Part shown: piece after piece, positions 24,951 to 38,495 of the stretch
Numbering within the stretch: position 1 is the first letter of the stretch
How the letters are laid out: every line of letters starts with the position of its first letter
NCBI RefSeq assembly: GCF_030867385.1
Contig: NZ_JAPFBJ010000001.1
Coordinates: 868,001-932,000 of the forward strand
Length of the DNA: 64,000 nt
DNA from: Sphingobium sp. DEHP117
Lineage (GTDB): Bacteria; Pseudomonadota; Alphaproteobacteria; Sphingomonadales; Sphingomonadaceae
Reading direction: 5' to 3'
Made by a program: the position numbers and the translations under genes
Notes under the pieces: generated by a model
What the model was told of the DNA's origin: nothing
The model's database searches: none
Seen by the model: the letters and a program-made list of their open reading frames with translations, nothing else

Positions 24951-26483
24951 ATGACGAAAATGGCGATCATCGAGAAGCTGGAGCAAAAGCGCGCGGCCGC
25001 CCATCTGGGCGGAGGAGAAAAGCGCATTGCCGCCCAGCACGCCAAGGGCCGCCTGACCGCGCGCGAGCGGCTCGAGGTGTTGCTCGACGAAGGCAGCTTT
25101 GAGGAGCTGGACATGTATGTCGAGCATAACTGCATCGACTTCGGCATGGACGAGCAGCACATTCCCGGCGACGGCGTCGTTACCGGTTCGGGCACGGTCA
25201 ACGGCCGCCTCGTCTTCGTCTTCAGCCAGGACTTCACGGTCTTTGGAGGTTCGCTGAGCGAGCGGCACGCGCAGAAGATCTGCAAGATCATGGACATGGC
25301 CATGAAGGTCGGCGCGCCGGTGATCGGCCTCAATGATTCGGGCGGCGCGCGCATTCAGGAGGGCGTGGCGTCTCTGGGCGGCTATGCTGAGGTATTCCAG
25401 CGCAACGTGCTCGCCTCAGGTGTGATTCCGCAGATCAGCGTCATCATGGGCCCCTGCGCCGGCGGCGCGGTCTATTCACCTGCAATGACCGACTTCATCG
25501 TGATGGTGAAGGATTCGAGCTATATGTTCGTTACCGGCCCTGATGTCGTGAAAACCGTGACGAACGAGATTGTGACCCAGGAGGAGCTGGGCGGCGCGGT
25601 GACCCACAGCACCAAGTCCGGCGTGGCCGATATTGCGTTCGAGAACGACATCGAGGCGCTGCTGGCCGCGCGTGACCTCGTGGACCTGTTGCCCGCCAAC
25701 AATCAGGCGGGCGTGCCCGAGCGGCCCAGCGCCGACCCGTGGGACCGCATCGAAGACAGTCTCGACACGCTGATCCCGGCGAATACCAACCAGCCGTACG
25801 ACATGCACGAGTTGATCCGCAAGACGCTGGACGAGGGCGACTTTTTCGAAATCCAGCCTACCCATGCCGGTAACATCATCACGGGCTTCGGCCGGGTTGA
25901 GGGGCGCACCGTGGGCATCGTCGCCAACCAGCCGATGGTGCTGGCGGGCTGTCTCGACATCAACGCCTCCAAGAAAGCCGGCCGTTTCGTGCGCTTCTGT
26001 GACGCGTTCGAAATCCCTATCATCACCTTCGTCGACGTACCGGGCTTCCTCCCCGGAGTGGGGCAGGAGCACAACGGCATCATCAAGCATGGCGCCAAAC
26101 TGCTGTTCGCCTATGCCGAGGCCACGGTGCCGAAGATCACCGTCATCACGCGCAAGGCCTATGGCGGCGCCTACGACGTTATGAGCTCCAAGCATCTGCG
26201 CGGCGACCTCAATTATGCCTGGCCGACGGCAGAGATCGCCGTCATGGGCGCGAAAGGCGCGGTCGAGATCATCTTCCGTGGCAAGACACCCGAAGAAATC
26301 GCGGCGCGCACGGCGGAATATGAGGCGCGCTTCGCCAATCCGTTCGTGGCGGCATCCAAGGGCTTCATCGACGAGGTCATCATGCCACATTCGACCCGCA
26401 AGCGCATTGCGCTGGGCCTGCGCAAGCTCCGCAACAAGAGCCTCGAAAACCCTTGGAAAAAGCACGATAACATCCCGCTTTAA
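24951..26483 (+). CDS. pccB: Propionyl-CoA carboxylase beta (carboxyltransferase) subunit
   Basis: PccB transfers the carboxyl group from carboxybiotin to propionyl-CoA, giving (S)-methylmalonyl-CoA. The 510-residue protein is a standard carboxyltransferase: [20 protein letters not shown] near 30, [19 protein letters not shown] near 125, [16 protein letters not shown] near 165 and the second crotonase fold with [19 protein letters not shown] near 362. AGGAA precedes the ATG. It is the first gene downstream of the TTTGCAAA region; the alpha subunit lies 6 kb further on. Confidence 0.95.
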   Translation: MTKMAIIEKLEQKRAAAHLGGGEKRIAAQHAKGRLTARERLEVLLDEGSFEELDMYVEHNCIDFGMDEQHIPGDGVVTGSGTVNGRLVFVFSQDFTVFGGSLSERHAQKICKIMDMAMKVGAPVIGLNDSGGARIQEGVASLGGYAEVFQRNVLASGVIPQISVIMGPCAGGAVYSPAMTDFIVMVKDSSYMFVTGPDVVKTVTNEIVTQEELGGAVTHSTKSGVADIAFENDIEALLAARDLVDLLPANNQAGVPERPSADPWDRIEDSLDTLIPANTNQPYDMHELIRKTLDEGDFFEIQPTHAGNIITGFGRVEGRTVGIVANQPMVLAGCLDINASKKAGRFVRFCDAFEIPIITFVDVPGFLPGVGQEHNGIIKHGAKLLFAYAEATVPKITVITRKAYGGAYDVMSSKHLRGDLNYAWPTAEIAVMGAKGAVEIIFRGKTPEEIAARTAEYEARFANPFVAASKGFIDEVIMPHSTRKRIALGLRKLRNKSLENPWKKHDNIPL

Positions 26484-26504
26484 TTGACTCTGGAAGGAAT
26501 AAGA

Positions 26505-27689
26505 ATGACTGCTGCACCGGTCTACATTGTCTCTGGCGCCCGAACCGCGATCGGTGATTTCGGCGGATCGCTCAAGGATGTGCCCGTCACTACGCTCGGC
26601 AAGACCGCGATCGCTGAAGCCATCGCGCGCGCGGGCATCACGCCGGACAAGGTCCAGCACGTCGTGATGGGCAATGTGATCCCTAACGAGCCGAAGGACG
26701 CCTATATCGCTCGGGTTTGCGCGGTGGAGGCGGGCGTCCCGGTCGAGGCGCCGGCGTTGACGCTGAACCGGCTTTGCGGCTCCGGGGCCCAGGCCATCGT
26801 CTCGGCCGCGCAGATGATCACGCTCGGTGAGTGCGACATTGCGGTTGGTGCGGGGGCGGAAAGCATGAGCCGCGCGCCCTATTGGATGACGGGCGTGCGC
26901 TGGGGCACCAAGATGGGCGATACGTCGATGATCGACGCGATGCTCGCCGTGCTGCATGATCCGTTCGAAAATATCCACATGGGCATCACGGCCGAGAATA
27001 TCGCCCGCAAGCACCAGATCACGCGTCAGACGCAGGACGAACTCGCCGTCACCAGCCACAAGCGCGCTGCGCGGGCTATTTCCGAAGGGCGCTTCAAGGA
27101 CCAGATCGTTCCCGTCGAAATCAAGACGCGCAAGGGTACGGTGGTTTTCGATACGGATGAGCATGTCCGCGCCGATGCTAACCTGGAGGAAATGGGCAAG
27201 CTGCGCCCCGCTTTCGAAAAGGAAGGCACCGTCACGGCGGGCAATGCGAGCGGGCTGAACGATGGCGCCGCCGCTGTCGTACTGGCCTCGCAAAAGGCCG
27301 TTGACGAGCAAGGTTTGAAGCCGCTGGCGAGAATCCTGTCCTGGGGCCATGCGGGCGTCGAGCCGAATGTCATGGGGCTTGGCCCGGTAAAGGCAGTACC
27401 GATCGCCCTCGAACGCGCGGGGCTGACGCTCGATCAGATCGACGTGATCGAGAGCAACGAGGCCTTTGCGGCGCAGGCATGCGGCGTGGCGAAGGAACTG
27501 GGTTTCGACCCGGACAAGGTCAACCCCAACGGCAGCGGTGTCTCGCTCGGCCACCCTGTAGGCGCGACGGGCGTGATCATAACGGTCAAGTGCCTGTACG
27601 AGCTTGCCCGCACCGGCGGCCGCTATGGCCTCATCACCATGTGCATCGGCGGCGGGCAGGGTATCGCCATCGTGGTCGAAAGGCTGTGA
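26505..27689 (+). CDS. Thiolase (beta-ketothiolase / acetyl-CoA acetyltransferase family)
   Basis: The 394-residue enzyme belongs to the biosynthetic and degradative thiolases. It has the acylated Cys in LNRLCGSGAQAI (about residue 90), the His in GVSLGHPVGATG (about 350) and the second Cys in MCIGGGQG (about 380). I chose ATG 26505, with GGAAGGAA upstream; the earlier in-frame start adds seven residues. In this operon it may release propionyl-CoA from odd-chain or branched 3-ketoacyl-CoA, as BktB-type enzymes do, but the substrate is not proven. It differs from the phaA product at 37-38 kb. Confidence 0.9.
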   Translation: MTAAPVYIVSGARTAIGDFGGSLKDVPVTTLGKTAIAEAIARAGITPDKVQHVVMGNVIPNEPKDAYIARVCAVEAGVPVEAPALTLNRLCGSGAQAIVSAAQMITLGECDIAVGAGAESMSRAPYWMTGVRWGTKMGDTSMIDAMLAVLHDPFENIHMGITAENIARKHQITRQTQDELAVTSHKRAARAISEGRFKDQIVPVEIKTRKGTVVFDTDEHVRADANLEEMGKLRPAFEKEGTVTAGNASGLNDGAAAVVLASQKAVDEQGLKPLARILSWGHAGVEPNVMGLGPVKAVPIALERAGLTLDQIDVIESNEAFAAQACGVAKELGFDPDKVNPNGSGVSLGHPVGATGVIITVKCLYELARTGGRYGLITMCIGGGQGIAIVVERL

Positions 27690-27690
27690 C

Positions 27691-28134
27691 ATGAAGTTGG
27701 GGCGTCTCAATCATATCGGCGTGGCTACGCCCGATCTTGATGCCAGCATCGCATTCTATCGCGATGTGATGGGAGCGAACGATATCACCGAGCCGTTCGT
27801 GCTGGAAAGCCAGAAGGTGCGGGTGTGCTTCGTCAACACACCGGGCGAGAACGGGACCGCCGGGACACAGGTTGAACTACTACAGCCCACCGAAGCGGAT
27901 TCTGCCGTCGGCAAATGGCTGGCTAAGAACCCGCTCGGGGGGCAGCACCACATCTGCTTCGAGGTGCCGGATATCCATGTGGCGCGTGAGGAGTTTCTTG
28001 CCCTGGGTAAGCAGGTGCTGGGTGAGCCGCGCATCGGCGCGCATGGCACCCTCATCTTCTTCGTCCACCCGAAGGACATGGGGGGTATGCTGACCGAAAT
28101 CATGGAAACACCGAAAGCCGGAGCGGCGCATTGA
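27691..28134 (+). CDS. mce: Methylmalonyl-CoA epimerase
   Basis: Mce converts (S)- to (R)-methylmalonyl-CoA, linking carboxylase and mutase. The 147-residue protein has the VOC fold with LNHIGVATPDLDASIAFYR at the start, GQHHICFEVPDI near 85 and the metal-binding HPKDMGGMLTEI at the end. His in the first and third motifs and the C-terminal Glu are the usual cobalt or zinc ligands. The ATG lies 1 base after the thiolase stop and the stop overlaps the next gene (TTGA). Confidence 0.95.
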   Translation: MKLGRLNHIGVATPDLDASIAFYRDVMGANDITEPFVLESQKVRVCFVNTPGENGTAGTQVELLQPTEADSAVGKWLAKNPLGGQHHICFEVPDIHVAREEFLALGKQVLGEPRIGAHGTLIFFVHPKDMGGMLTEIMETPKAGAAH

Positions 28135-28900
28135 GCTATCAAGCGCTCCTTTACCACGTTGCCGACAATGTCGCGACGATCACGCTCAACCGCCCGGAGC
28201 GCATGAACGCGCTGAATTTCACGCTGCTGGCTGAGTTGACGGGCGCGATCCGGCAGGCGCAGGCAGACGGGGCGCGGGCGCTGGTGTTGACGGGCGCGGG
28301 CGATGCCTTTTGCTCAGGTGCGGACCTTGTCAGCGGGCTGCCGGCCGATCTGGGTAGATATCTGGAAGAGCATTATCATCCGTTTGTAGAGGCGCTGGCC
28401 GACGCGGACATTCCGGTGATCTCCGCGATAAACGGGCCTGCCGTTGGCGCGGGGCTGAGCGTCGCGCTGGCGGCAGACATTACGGTAATGGCGCGCTCGG
28501 CCTATCTGCTGCTTGCTTTCGCCAACATCGGCCTTGTGCCGGATGCGGGCGCGACATGGCTGGTGGCGAAATCGGCAGGCAGGGCGAAGGCGCTGGAGAT
28601 GGCGCTGCTGGGCGAGAAAATCTCGGCGGAGCAGGCGCTTGATCTGGGTGTTGTAACGCGGGTGGCGGATGACGAGGCGGTGATGGCCGAAGCGATGAAG
28701 CTTGCGACCAAGCTCGCCAACGGCCCCTCAGTGGCGCTCGGGTTTATCCGCAAACAGGTTGCATCGGCGCTCAATGCTACGTTGCGGGAAACGCTGGAGA
28801 TCGAAAAGGCCAATCAGACCGCAGCGGGATATACCGCCGATTTTCGCGAGGCCGTCACCGCATTCACGCAAAAGCGCAAGCCGGAGTTCAAGGGGCAATA

Positions 28901-28901
<1 letters not shown>
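28131..28901 (+). CDS. Enoyl-CoA hydratase/isomerase family protein (PaaG-like)
   Basis: The 256-residue crotonase-fold protein has the oxyanion-hole segments [10 protein letters not shown] (about 60) and [17 protein letters not shown] (about 101-117). The active-site region [14 protein letters not shown] resembles PaaG-type isomerases, with Asp where classical hydratases have Glu. It could act in odd-chain or branched-chain acyl-CoA breakdown feeding propionyl-CoA. The TTG start overlaps the mce stop and the stop overlaps the ATG of the mutase, so it is tightly coupled. The exact substrate is unknown. Confidence 0.88.
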
Positions 28902-31023
<2,122 letters not shown>

Positions 31024-31027
<4 letters not shown>

Positions 31028-32025
31028 CCGTTTTACCCCGCACAGACTGGACCCGCGCCGAGATTGCCGCGTTGTTCGATATGCCGTTCATGGACCTCGT
31101 GTACGAGGCGCAGACGGTGCATCGCGCCCATCATCCCCGCAACGAGGTGCAGCTCTCAACGCTGCTGTCGATCAAGACCGGCGGCTGCCCCGAGGATTGC
31201 GGCTATTGCTCGCAGAGCGTGGAGGCGGACAGCGGCGTCAAGGCGACCAAGCTGATGGACGTGCGCGCTGTGTTGCAAGCGGCGGCGCAGGCGAAAGACA
31301 ACGGCTCCGGCCGCTTCTGCATGGGCGCGGCGTGGCGCAACCCCAAGGAGCGGGACATGCCCGCTTTGGTCGAGATGATCCAGGGCGTGCGCCAGATGGG
31401 CATGGAAACCTGCATGACACTCGGCATGCTGAGCGAGGGGCAGGCCCGCCAACTCGCCAATGCGGGGCTGGATTACTACAACCACAATATCGACACCGCG
31501 CCGGAGAATTACGCGAATATCATTAGCACGCGCACTTTCGAGGACCGGATCGAGACACTGGAAAATGTCCGCGCGGCCGGAATCAACGTGTGCTGCGGCG
31601 GGATCGTGGGCTTGGGCGAAACGCGCGAGGATCGCATCGGCTTCATCCATGCGCTCAGCACGATGCCGCACCCGGAGAGCGTGCCGATCAACGCACTGGT
31701 GCCGGTGAAGGGCACGGTGCTGGGCGATATGCTGGCCGATACGCCGCTTGCCAAGATCGACGAAATCGAGTTCGTGCGCACGGTCGCGGTGGCGCGGATC
31801 ACCATGCCCGCATCCATGGTACGCCTATCTGCGGGGCGCGAGAGCATGTCCGAGAGCTGTCAGGCGCTGTGCTTCATGGCGGGCGCGAACAGTATCTTCA
31901 CCGGTGACAAACTCCTCACCGCACCCAACAGCGGCGACGACAAGGATGCCGCGATGCTCGGCAAACTCGGCATCCGCGCGATGCCGGCCGCCCCGCATGG
32001 GCATCTGGAAGAGGCGGCGGAGTGA
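31024..32025 (+). CDS. bioB: Biotin synthase
   Basis: BioB is the radical SAM enzyme that inserts sulfur into dethiobiotin. The 333-residue protein has the Fe4S4 motif [11 protein letters not shown] (about 53-63), the conserved [14 protein letters not shown], the Fe2S2 ligands including [12 protein letters not shown], and [16 protein letters not shown] near the end. TTG 31024 overlaps the mutase stop (TTGA); no other in-frame start fits. Its place among propionyl-CoA genes suggests local supply of the PccA cofactor. The rest of the biotin pathway is not in this window. The last four codons plus stop are duplicated 230 bases on. Confidence 0.95.
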
Positions 32026-32258
32026 TCCACGCGCTCCCTTCCGTCACCCCGGACTTGATCCGGGGTCCAGCTTTCTTGCGCGGTGAGAAAGCAGCGGGAT
32101 GCCGGGTCAAGCCCGGCATGACGAGATTGGACGGAGCTCGTCATGCTGAACTCGTTTCAGCATCCATCCCGCCTACGGGAGCGATGGCGTGTTGGGAGGA
32201 ATGGACCCTGAAACAAGTTCAGGGTGACGACGTTGCTTTGGAGGCGGCGGAGTGATCC
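32011..32258. repeat. Two palindromic repeats between 18-bp direct repeats
   Basis: GAGGCGGCGGAGTGATCC occurs at 32011-32028 and again at 32241-32258. Between them lie two different inverted-repeat units: about 32043-32123 (CCCCGGACTTGATCCGGGG and GCCGGGTCAAGCCCGGC arms) and about 32139-32232 (GTCATGCTGAACTCGTTTCAGC with the inverse near CCTGAAACAAGTTCAGGGTGAC). The 18-bp copy carries the bioB stop and the GTG of the next ORF, so the unit looks like an insertion with duplication. Confidence 0.8.
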
Positions 32259-32490
32259 GGAAAGGTACTATATCTGTCGCGCTTATAACCGCTTGGCTCG
32301 CCTATGGCTCGGTAATGCTGAGCTTAGCGGATCAGGAAGCTATGCATTGCCATCAATTTGGTGAGCGGGCTGCAAGTTGTGCCCGCCCTTTTATTTATTT
32401 TTTCAGTGCGGTTTCAATTGCGTTTTTAGCTTCAACAGTCGTGCTGGCCGTCATGGCATGGCGCGCATCTTCAAGGTCGGATAACACCTA

Positions 32491-32491
<1 letters not shown>
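32252..32491 (+). CDS. Small membrane protein, AT-rich, between bioB and pccA
   Basis: I do not recognise a family. The 79-residue product has two hydrophobic segments (about 6-26 and 46-68) separated by a loop with two Cys and two His (MHCHQFGERAASC). The GTG start lies in the duplicated 18-bp sequence and the TAA stop shares one base with the pccA ATG, which supports translation. The base composition is clearly lower in GC than its neighbours. A terminator-like hairpin lies inside the frame. It could be a real small protein or a leader-type ORF controlling pccA. Confidence 0.5.
32363..32404 (+). terminator. Intrinsic-terminator-like hairpin inside the small ORF upstream of pccA
   Basis: GCGGGC at 32365-32370 pairs with GCCCGC at 32381-32386 around a ten-base loop, followed by CCTTTTATTTATTTTTT. 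It lies within the 79-codon ORF, about 90 bases before the pccA start. If functional it would reduce pccA transcription unless ribosomes on the small ORF prevent it from folding. Confidence 0.55.
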
Positions 32492-34476
<1,985 letters not shown>

Positions 34477-34520
34477 ATCCCCTATGTACAGTTGCGCGGA
34501 TCATTATTCGCGCTAATGCT

Positions 34521-34546
34521 CCTCACCTATAATCAAGTGGGTGAGG
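34521..34546 (+). other. Hairpin before the MHS transporter start
   Basis: CCTCACC at 34521-34527 pairs with GGTGAGG at 34540-34546. The right arm runs into the ribosome binding region of the transporter start at 34556. A second small palindrome, GCGCGGATCATTATTCGCGC, lies just upstream. They may affect translation or mark the end of the pccA transcript. Confidence 0.35.
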
Positions 34547-34555
34547 GGCAGGGGC

Positions 34556-36151
34556 GTGGCAGGCAAGGAAGTCAGCAAGTCCGATATAAGGCTGGTCATC
34601 GGCGCATCTTCGGCCGGAACCGTGTTCGAGTGGTATGACTTCTTCATCTATGCGACCCTGGCCTCGTTCATCGGCAAGGCCTTTTTCCCGTCGGGCAGCG
34701 AGACGCTCGAAACCCTGCTTGTCTGGGCGGGCTTTGCGGTAGGCTTCGGCTTCCGCCCGCTCGGCGCGATCCTGTTCGGCTATCTGGGCGACAGGCTGGG
34801 GCGGAAATACACGTTCCTGGTTACAGTCACGCTGATGGGCATCGCCACGGCAGGCGTGGGCCTTATCCCTTCGGCAGACAATATCGGCTATGCTGCCCCC
34901 GTTCTCGTGCTGCTGCTCCGCATCTGCCAGGGGCTGGCGCTGGGCGGCGAATATGGTGGGGCAGCCGTCTATGTGTCGGAACACGCGCCACCTGACAAAC
35001 GTGGCTTCTACACCAGCTTCATCCAGGCGAGCGTCGTAGGTGGCTTCGTCCTGAGTCTCGTCGTCGTGCTGGCATGCAAGGCAGTTATCCCGGCCGACGC
35101 ATGGGCGACCTGGGGCTGGCGCGTGCCGTTCCTCCTCTCGCTGCTGTTGCTGGCGCTGTCACTCTGGATGCGGCTCAAGCTCTCGGAAAGCCCGGTGTTC
35201 AAGGCGATGAAGGAGGAGGGCGAACTGGCCGGAAACCCCTTTGTCGAAAGCTTCACCTATCCCGGCAACAAGAAGCGCATCTTCGTCGCGCTGTTCGGCA
35301 TCGCGGCGGGGCTCACGGTGATCTGGTACACCGCCTTTTTCTCGGGCTTGACCCTCCTCAAGGGCTCCATGCAGGTCGAAGAGACCTGGGCCGAAATCAC
35401 GGTTGGCATCGCTGCAGCACTCGGGATGGGGTTCTTCATCCTGTTCGGGCATATTTCGGACAAGGTGGGCCGGAAAAACCCGATCATCGTCGGTTATGTG
35501 CTCACGCTGCTTTTGCTCTTTCCGTTGATGACGTTCATGGGGCACACCGCCAATCCCGGCCGCGCTGCTGCAGAGGAGGCCGCGCCCGTTGTGGTGGTGG
35601 CGAACGAGTGCGAGTTCGATCCGTTCAGCGCCAAACAAACGACGCCATGCGGTCAGGCGCTGGCAGAGCTGACACGGCTTGGCGTGCAGTATCAGCGAGA
35701 GCGGATCGGTGGCTATGGCGATACATATCTGCCCGCCTCGCTTCGGATTGGAGTGCGGGAAACAGCCATCGGCGATCCCGCGGCCATCAAGCCTGCGCTG
35801 GAAGCAGCTGGCTACGACTTTTCCAAACAGCGTCCGCCACTCTCCTCAGCGCTTGTGATCATCGCATGCCTGCTCGGCCTGTCCGCGCTTTCGGGTATGA
35901 CTTACGGGCCTGTGGCAGCGCTGCTGGCGGAGATGTTTCCGCCAAAAGTGCGCTATAGCTCCATGTCGATCCCCTATCACATCGGGACCGGCTATTTTGG
36001 GGGATTTCTCCCGCTGGTCAGTGTGTATATTGCAGCGCGGTCAGGCAATGTTTATGCGGGGTTATGGTATACGTTCGCGGTCGTGCTGATGGCCCTGCTG
36101 GTATGCCTATGGGGGTTGAAGGAAACCAAGGGGGGCGTGTGGGCAAACTAG
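34556..36151 (+). CDS. MFS transporter of the metabolite:H+ symporter (MHS) family
   Basis: The 531-residue protein has 12 predicted membrane helices and MHS motifs: SSAGTVFEWYDFFIYATLA at the start, GYLGDRLGRKYTF in loop 2-3 and the LRICQGLALGGEYGGAAVYVSE block. Relatives take up dicarboxylates, osmolytes or shikimate; the substrate is unknown. An unusual loop of roughly 100 residues (about 325-428) interrupts the second half and holds Cys residues in NECEFDPF and TTPCGQA. I use GTG 34556 with GAGGGGCAGG upstream; GTG 34541 is possible. Confidence 0.85.
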   Translation: MAGKEVSKSDIRLVIGASSAGTVFEWYDFFIYATLASFIGKAFFPSGSETLETLLVWAGFAVGFGFRPLGAILFGYLGDRLGRKYTFLVTVTLMGIATAGVGLIPSADNIGYAAPVLVLLLRICQGLALGGEYGGAAVYVSEHAPPDKRGFYTSFIQASVVGGFVLSLVVVLACKAVIPADAWATWGWRVPFLLSLLLLALSLWMRLKLSESPVFKAMKEEGELAGNPFVESFTYPGNKKRIFVALFGIAAGLTVIWYTAFFSGLTLLKGSMQVEETWAEITVGIAAALGMGFFILFGHISDKVGRKNPIIVGYVLTLLLLFPLMTFMGHTANPGRAAAEEAAPVVVVANECEFDPFSAKQTTPCGQALAELTRLGVQYQRERIGGYGDTYLPASLRIGVRETAIGDPAAIKPALEAAGYDFSKQRPPLSSALVIIACLLGLSALSGMTYGPVAALLAEMFPPKVRYSSMSIPYHIGTGYFGGFLPLVSVYIAARSGNVYAGLWYTFAVVLMALLVCLWGLKETKGGVWAN

Positions 36152-36173
36152 GGGTTGTGGGGCTTTTGTCGCG

Positions 36174-37223
36174 ATGAGCATGGACTATCAGTCGCCACTG
36201 CGACTTCGGCTGGACCAGCAAGCGCTGCTTTCCAATTATCGCTGGCTCAAGGAGCGCAGCGGGAGCGCGGCCTGCGGCGCGGCCATCAAGGCCAATGGCT
36301 ACGGCCTCGGCGCCGAAGGGGTGCTGAAGCATCTCTCCGATGAAGGCTGCCGCGATTTCTTCGTCGCGACGTGGGAAGAAGCCCAGCATGTCGAACCGCT
36401 GATGGGCGAAGGCCTGTCGCTGAGCGTGTTTCACGGTGTGCGGCCCGAGGATATGGAGATCGCACTCTCCTCGCGCGCGCGGCCCGTGCTCAACAGCCCC
36501 GTGCAGATCGCGCGCTGGAAGGAGGCGAACGGCGGCCCCTGCGATGTGATGATCGACACCGGCATGAACCGCCTGGGCCTTTCGCTCGACGGGCTGGACA
36601 TGAGCCTGTTCGATGGGCTTGAGATCGACACTCTGATGAGCCATCTGGTGAGCGCCGAGGACGATCATCATCTGAATGACATCCAGCTGATGCTGTTCCG
36701 TGACATCGCCGGCAAGGTGAAAGCCCGGCGATACAGCCTGGCCAACAGCGCGGGCATCTGCCGTGGCGAAGATTTCGCGTTTGACCTCACCCGCCCAGGC
36801 ATCGCGCTCTACGGTGGCACTCCCACGCTGGACGCGGAGTTGAATATCCAGCCGGTCGTGACTCCTCAGGCCGAAATCCTCCAGCGCCGCACCGTTCGCG
36901 GTGGCGAGTCGGTGGGCTATGGCGCGGAGTTCATCGCCGACCGCACAATGGAGACAGCCACGATCAACATCGGCTATGCCGATGGTTTCGCGCGCATCTT
37001 CTCAGGCTCCGGCGCGGCGCTGAAGGATGGCGCGCGCCTCCCGGTGATCGGGCGCGTGTCGATGGACCTCGTGACGATCGACGTCAACGAGTGCCCCCAG
37101 CTTCAGGAGGGGGACTGGGTCGATATTGATTATGACCTTGGCTACACCGCGCTGGTATCGGGCCTGTCGCAGTACGAGCTGCTGACGCGGCTGGGGCATC
37201 GCTTCGAGCGCTACTGGGTGTAA
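36174..37223 (+). CDS. alr: Alanine racemase
   Basis: Alr is the PLP enzyme that makes D-alanine for peptidoglycan. The 349-residue protein has the Schiff-base Lys in AAIKANGYGLGA (about residue 39), MIDTGMNRLGL near 125 and the second catalytic Tyr in GESVGYGAEF (about residue 250), plus the RVSMDLVTIDV segment. It is at the short end of the family's size range. A start two codons later (MDYQ) is possible. It is followed by a bidirectional terminator against phaA. Confidence 0.93.
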   Translation: MSMDYQSPLRLRLDQQALLSNYRWLKERSGSAACGAAIKANGYGLGAEGVLKHLSDEGCRDFFVATWEEAQHVEPLMGEGLSLSVFHGVRPEDMEIALSSRARPVLNSPVQIARWKEANGGPCDVMIDTGMNRLGLSLDGLDMSLFDGLEIDTLMSHLVSAEDDHHLNDIQLMLFRDIAGKVKARRYSLANSAGICRGEDFAFDLTRPGIALYGGTPTLDAELNIQPVVTPQAEILQRRTVRGGESVGYGAEFIADRTMETATINIGYADGFARIFSGSGAALKDGARLPVIGRVSMDLVTIDVNECPQLQEGDWVDIDYDLGYTALVSGLSQYELLTRLGHRFERYWV

Positions 37224-37229
37224 CGAAAA

Positions 37230-37255
37230 GGGCCGCCGGTTTTACCCGACGGCCC
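37230..37255. terminator. Bidirectional terminator between alr and phaA
   Basis: GGGCCGCCGG at 37230-37239 pairs with CCGACGGCCC at 37246-37255, with one mismatch. Read on the minus strand it is followed by CTTTTCG; on the plus strand by CTTCTCTTTT. It sits exactly between the two converging genes. Confidence 0.8.
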
Positions 37256-37278
37256 GCTTCTCTTTTAAGCTGGCTCGT

Positions 37279-38451
37279 TTAACGCTCGATGCACATGGCG
37301 ATGCCCATGCCACCGCCGATGCAGAGCGTGGCTAGGCCCTTCTTCGCGTCACGGCGCGCCATTTCATAGAGCAACGTCGTCAGCACGCGCGCGCCCGAGG
37401 CGCCGATCGGGTGGCCGATGGCGATGGCCCCGCCGTTGACGTTGACCTTGCCTGCGTCCCAGCCCAGTTCCTTGCCCACCGCCAGCGCCTGCGCCGCAAA
37501 AGCCTCGTTCGCCTCGATCAGATCGAGGTCGGCGATATTCCAGCCCGCCTTTTCCATCGCCTTGCGGCTGGCCGGTGCCGGGCCGATGCCCATGATTGAC
37601 GGGTCCACGCCGCAGGTCGCCCAGCTTGCGATGCGGCCCAACACTGTCGCGTTGCGCTTGGCCGCTTCCTCCTCGGTCATCAGGATCAGCGCCGCCGCGC
37701 CGTCGTTGATCCCGCTGGCGTTGCCGGCGGTGACGGTGCCGTCTTTCTTGAACGCGGGCTTCAAGCCCTGCATCGCCTCCAGCGTCGCGCCAGCGCGGAT
37801 ATATTCGTCCTGATCGACGACGACATCGCCCTTGCGACCCTTGATCGTCACCGGCGTGATCTCGTCGGCAAAGCGGCCGGCGGCCCGGGCGGCCTCTGCC
37901 TTGTTCTGGCTGGCGACCGCGAACGCATCCTGTTCGTCACGCGTGATCTGGTATTGCTCGGCCAGGTTCTCCGCCGTGATGCCCATGTGATAGCCGTTGA
38001 ACGCGTCGGTCAGGCCGTCAAAAACCATCGTGTCGACCAGCGAGGCGTTGCCCATCTTGAACCCACCGCGCAGATTTTGCGCATGGGTAGACATCGACAT
38101 GTTTTCCTGCCCGCCTGCCAGCATGATGCGCGCGTCGCCAGTCTGGATCGCCTGCGCCGCCAGCGCGACTGACCGCAGGCCCGAGCCGCAGACCTGATTG
38201 ATGGTAAAGGCGGTGCGATCCTTCGGGATACCGGCATTGACCGCCGCCTGACGCGTCGGATTCTGGCCCTGCCCGGCGGTCAGTACCTGGCCGAAGATTA
38301 CCTCATCAATCTCTTCTGCGGAAAGGCCAGCCTGCGCGAGCGCCGCCTCGATGGCGATGCGGCCCAGCTCATGGGCGGGTGTGTTGGAATAGGCGCCGAG
38401 GAAACTTCCCACGGCGGTGCGCTTTGCAGCGGTGATGACGATGTTGCTCAT
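37279..38451 (-). CDS. phaA: Acetyl-CoA acetyltransferase (PHA-type beta-ketothiolase)
   Basis: This thiolase condenses two acetyl-CoA to acetoacetyl-CoA, the first step of polyhydroxybutyrate synthesis. The 390-residue protein has the nucleophilic Cys in [12 protein letters not shown] (about residue 88), the His in [12 protein letters not shown] (about 347) and the Cys in LCIGGGMG (about 377). I chose ATG 38451; the earlier in-frame ATG adds seven residues. The neighbours phaC-like and phaR support a PHA role, but the same enzyme could serve the ethylmalonyl-CoA or mevalonate side paths. Confidence 0.92.
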   Translation of the reverse strand: MSNIVITAAKRTAVGSFLGAYSNTPAHELGRIAIEAALAQAGLSAEEIDEVIFGQVLTAGQGQNPTRQAAVNAGIPKDRTAFTINQVCGSGLRSVALAAQAIQTGDARIMLAGGQENMSMSTHAQNLRGGFKMGNASLVDTMVFDGLTDAFNGYHMGITAENLAEQYQITRDEQDAFAVASQNKAEAARAAGRFADEITPVTIKGRKGDVVVDQDEYIRAGATLEAMQGLKPAFKKDGTVTAGNASGINDGAAALILMTEEEAAKRNATVLGRIASWATCGVDPSIMGIGPAPASRKAMEKAGWNIADLDLIEANEAFAAQALAVGKELGWDAGKVNVNGGAIAIGHPIGASGARVLTTLLYEMARRDAKKGLATLCIGGGMGIAMCIER

Positions 38452-38495
38452 GGTTGCTCCGTGCAGGATCATTTATGGTGCGTGGCGGCATTAGC

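Noticed and set aside
25476..27710. A 744-codon minus-strand ORF opposite pccB and the thiolase gene
   Set aside because: It mirrors the GC-rich codon pattern of real genes, has no family motif, and pccB and the thiolase are certain.
32022..32255. A 77-codon plus-strand ORF after bioB
   Set aside because: It is a translation of the two palindromic repeats; the typical repeat-derived peptide strings PDLIRGP and CRVKPGMT show this.
36145..36165. A fourth copy of the inverted-end element (CTAGGGGTTGTGGGG)
   Set aside because: Only about 15 bases match and the next bases diverge; it may be chance or a decayed end.
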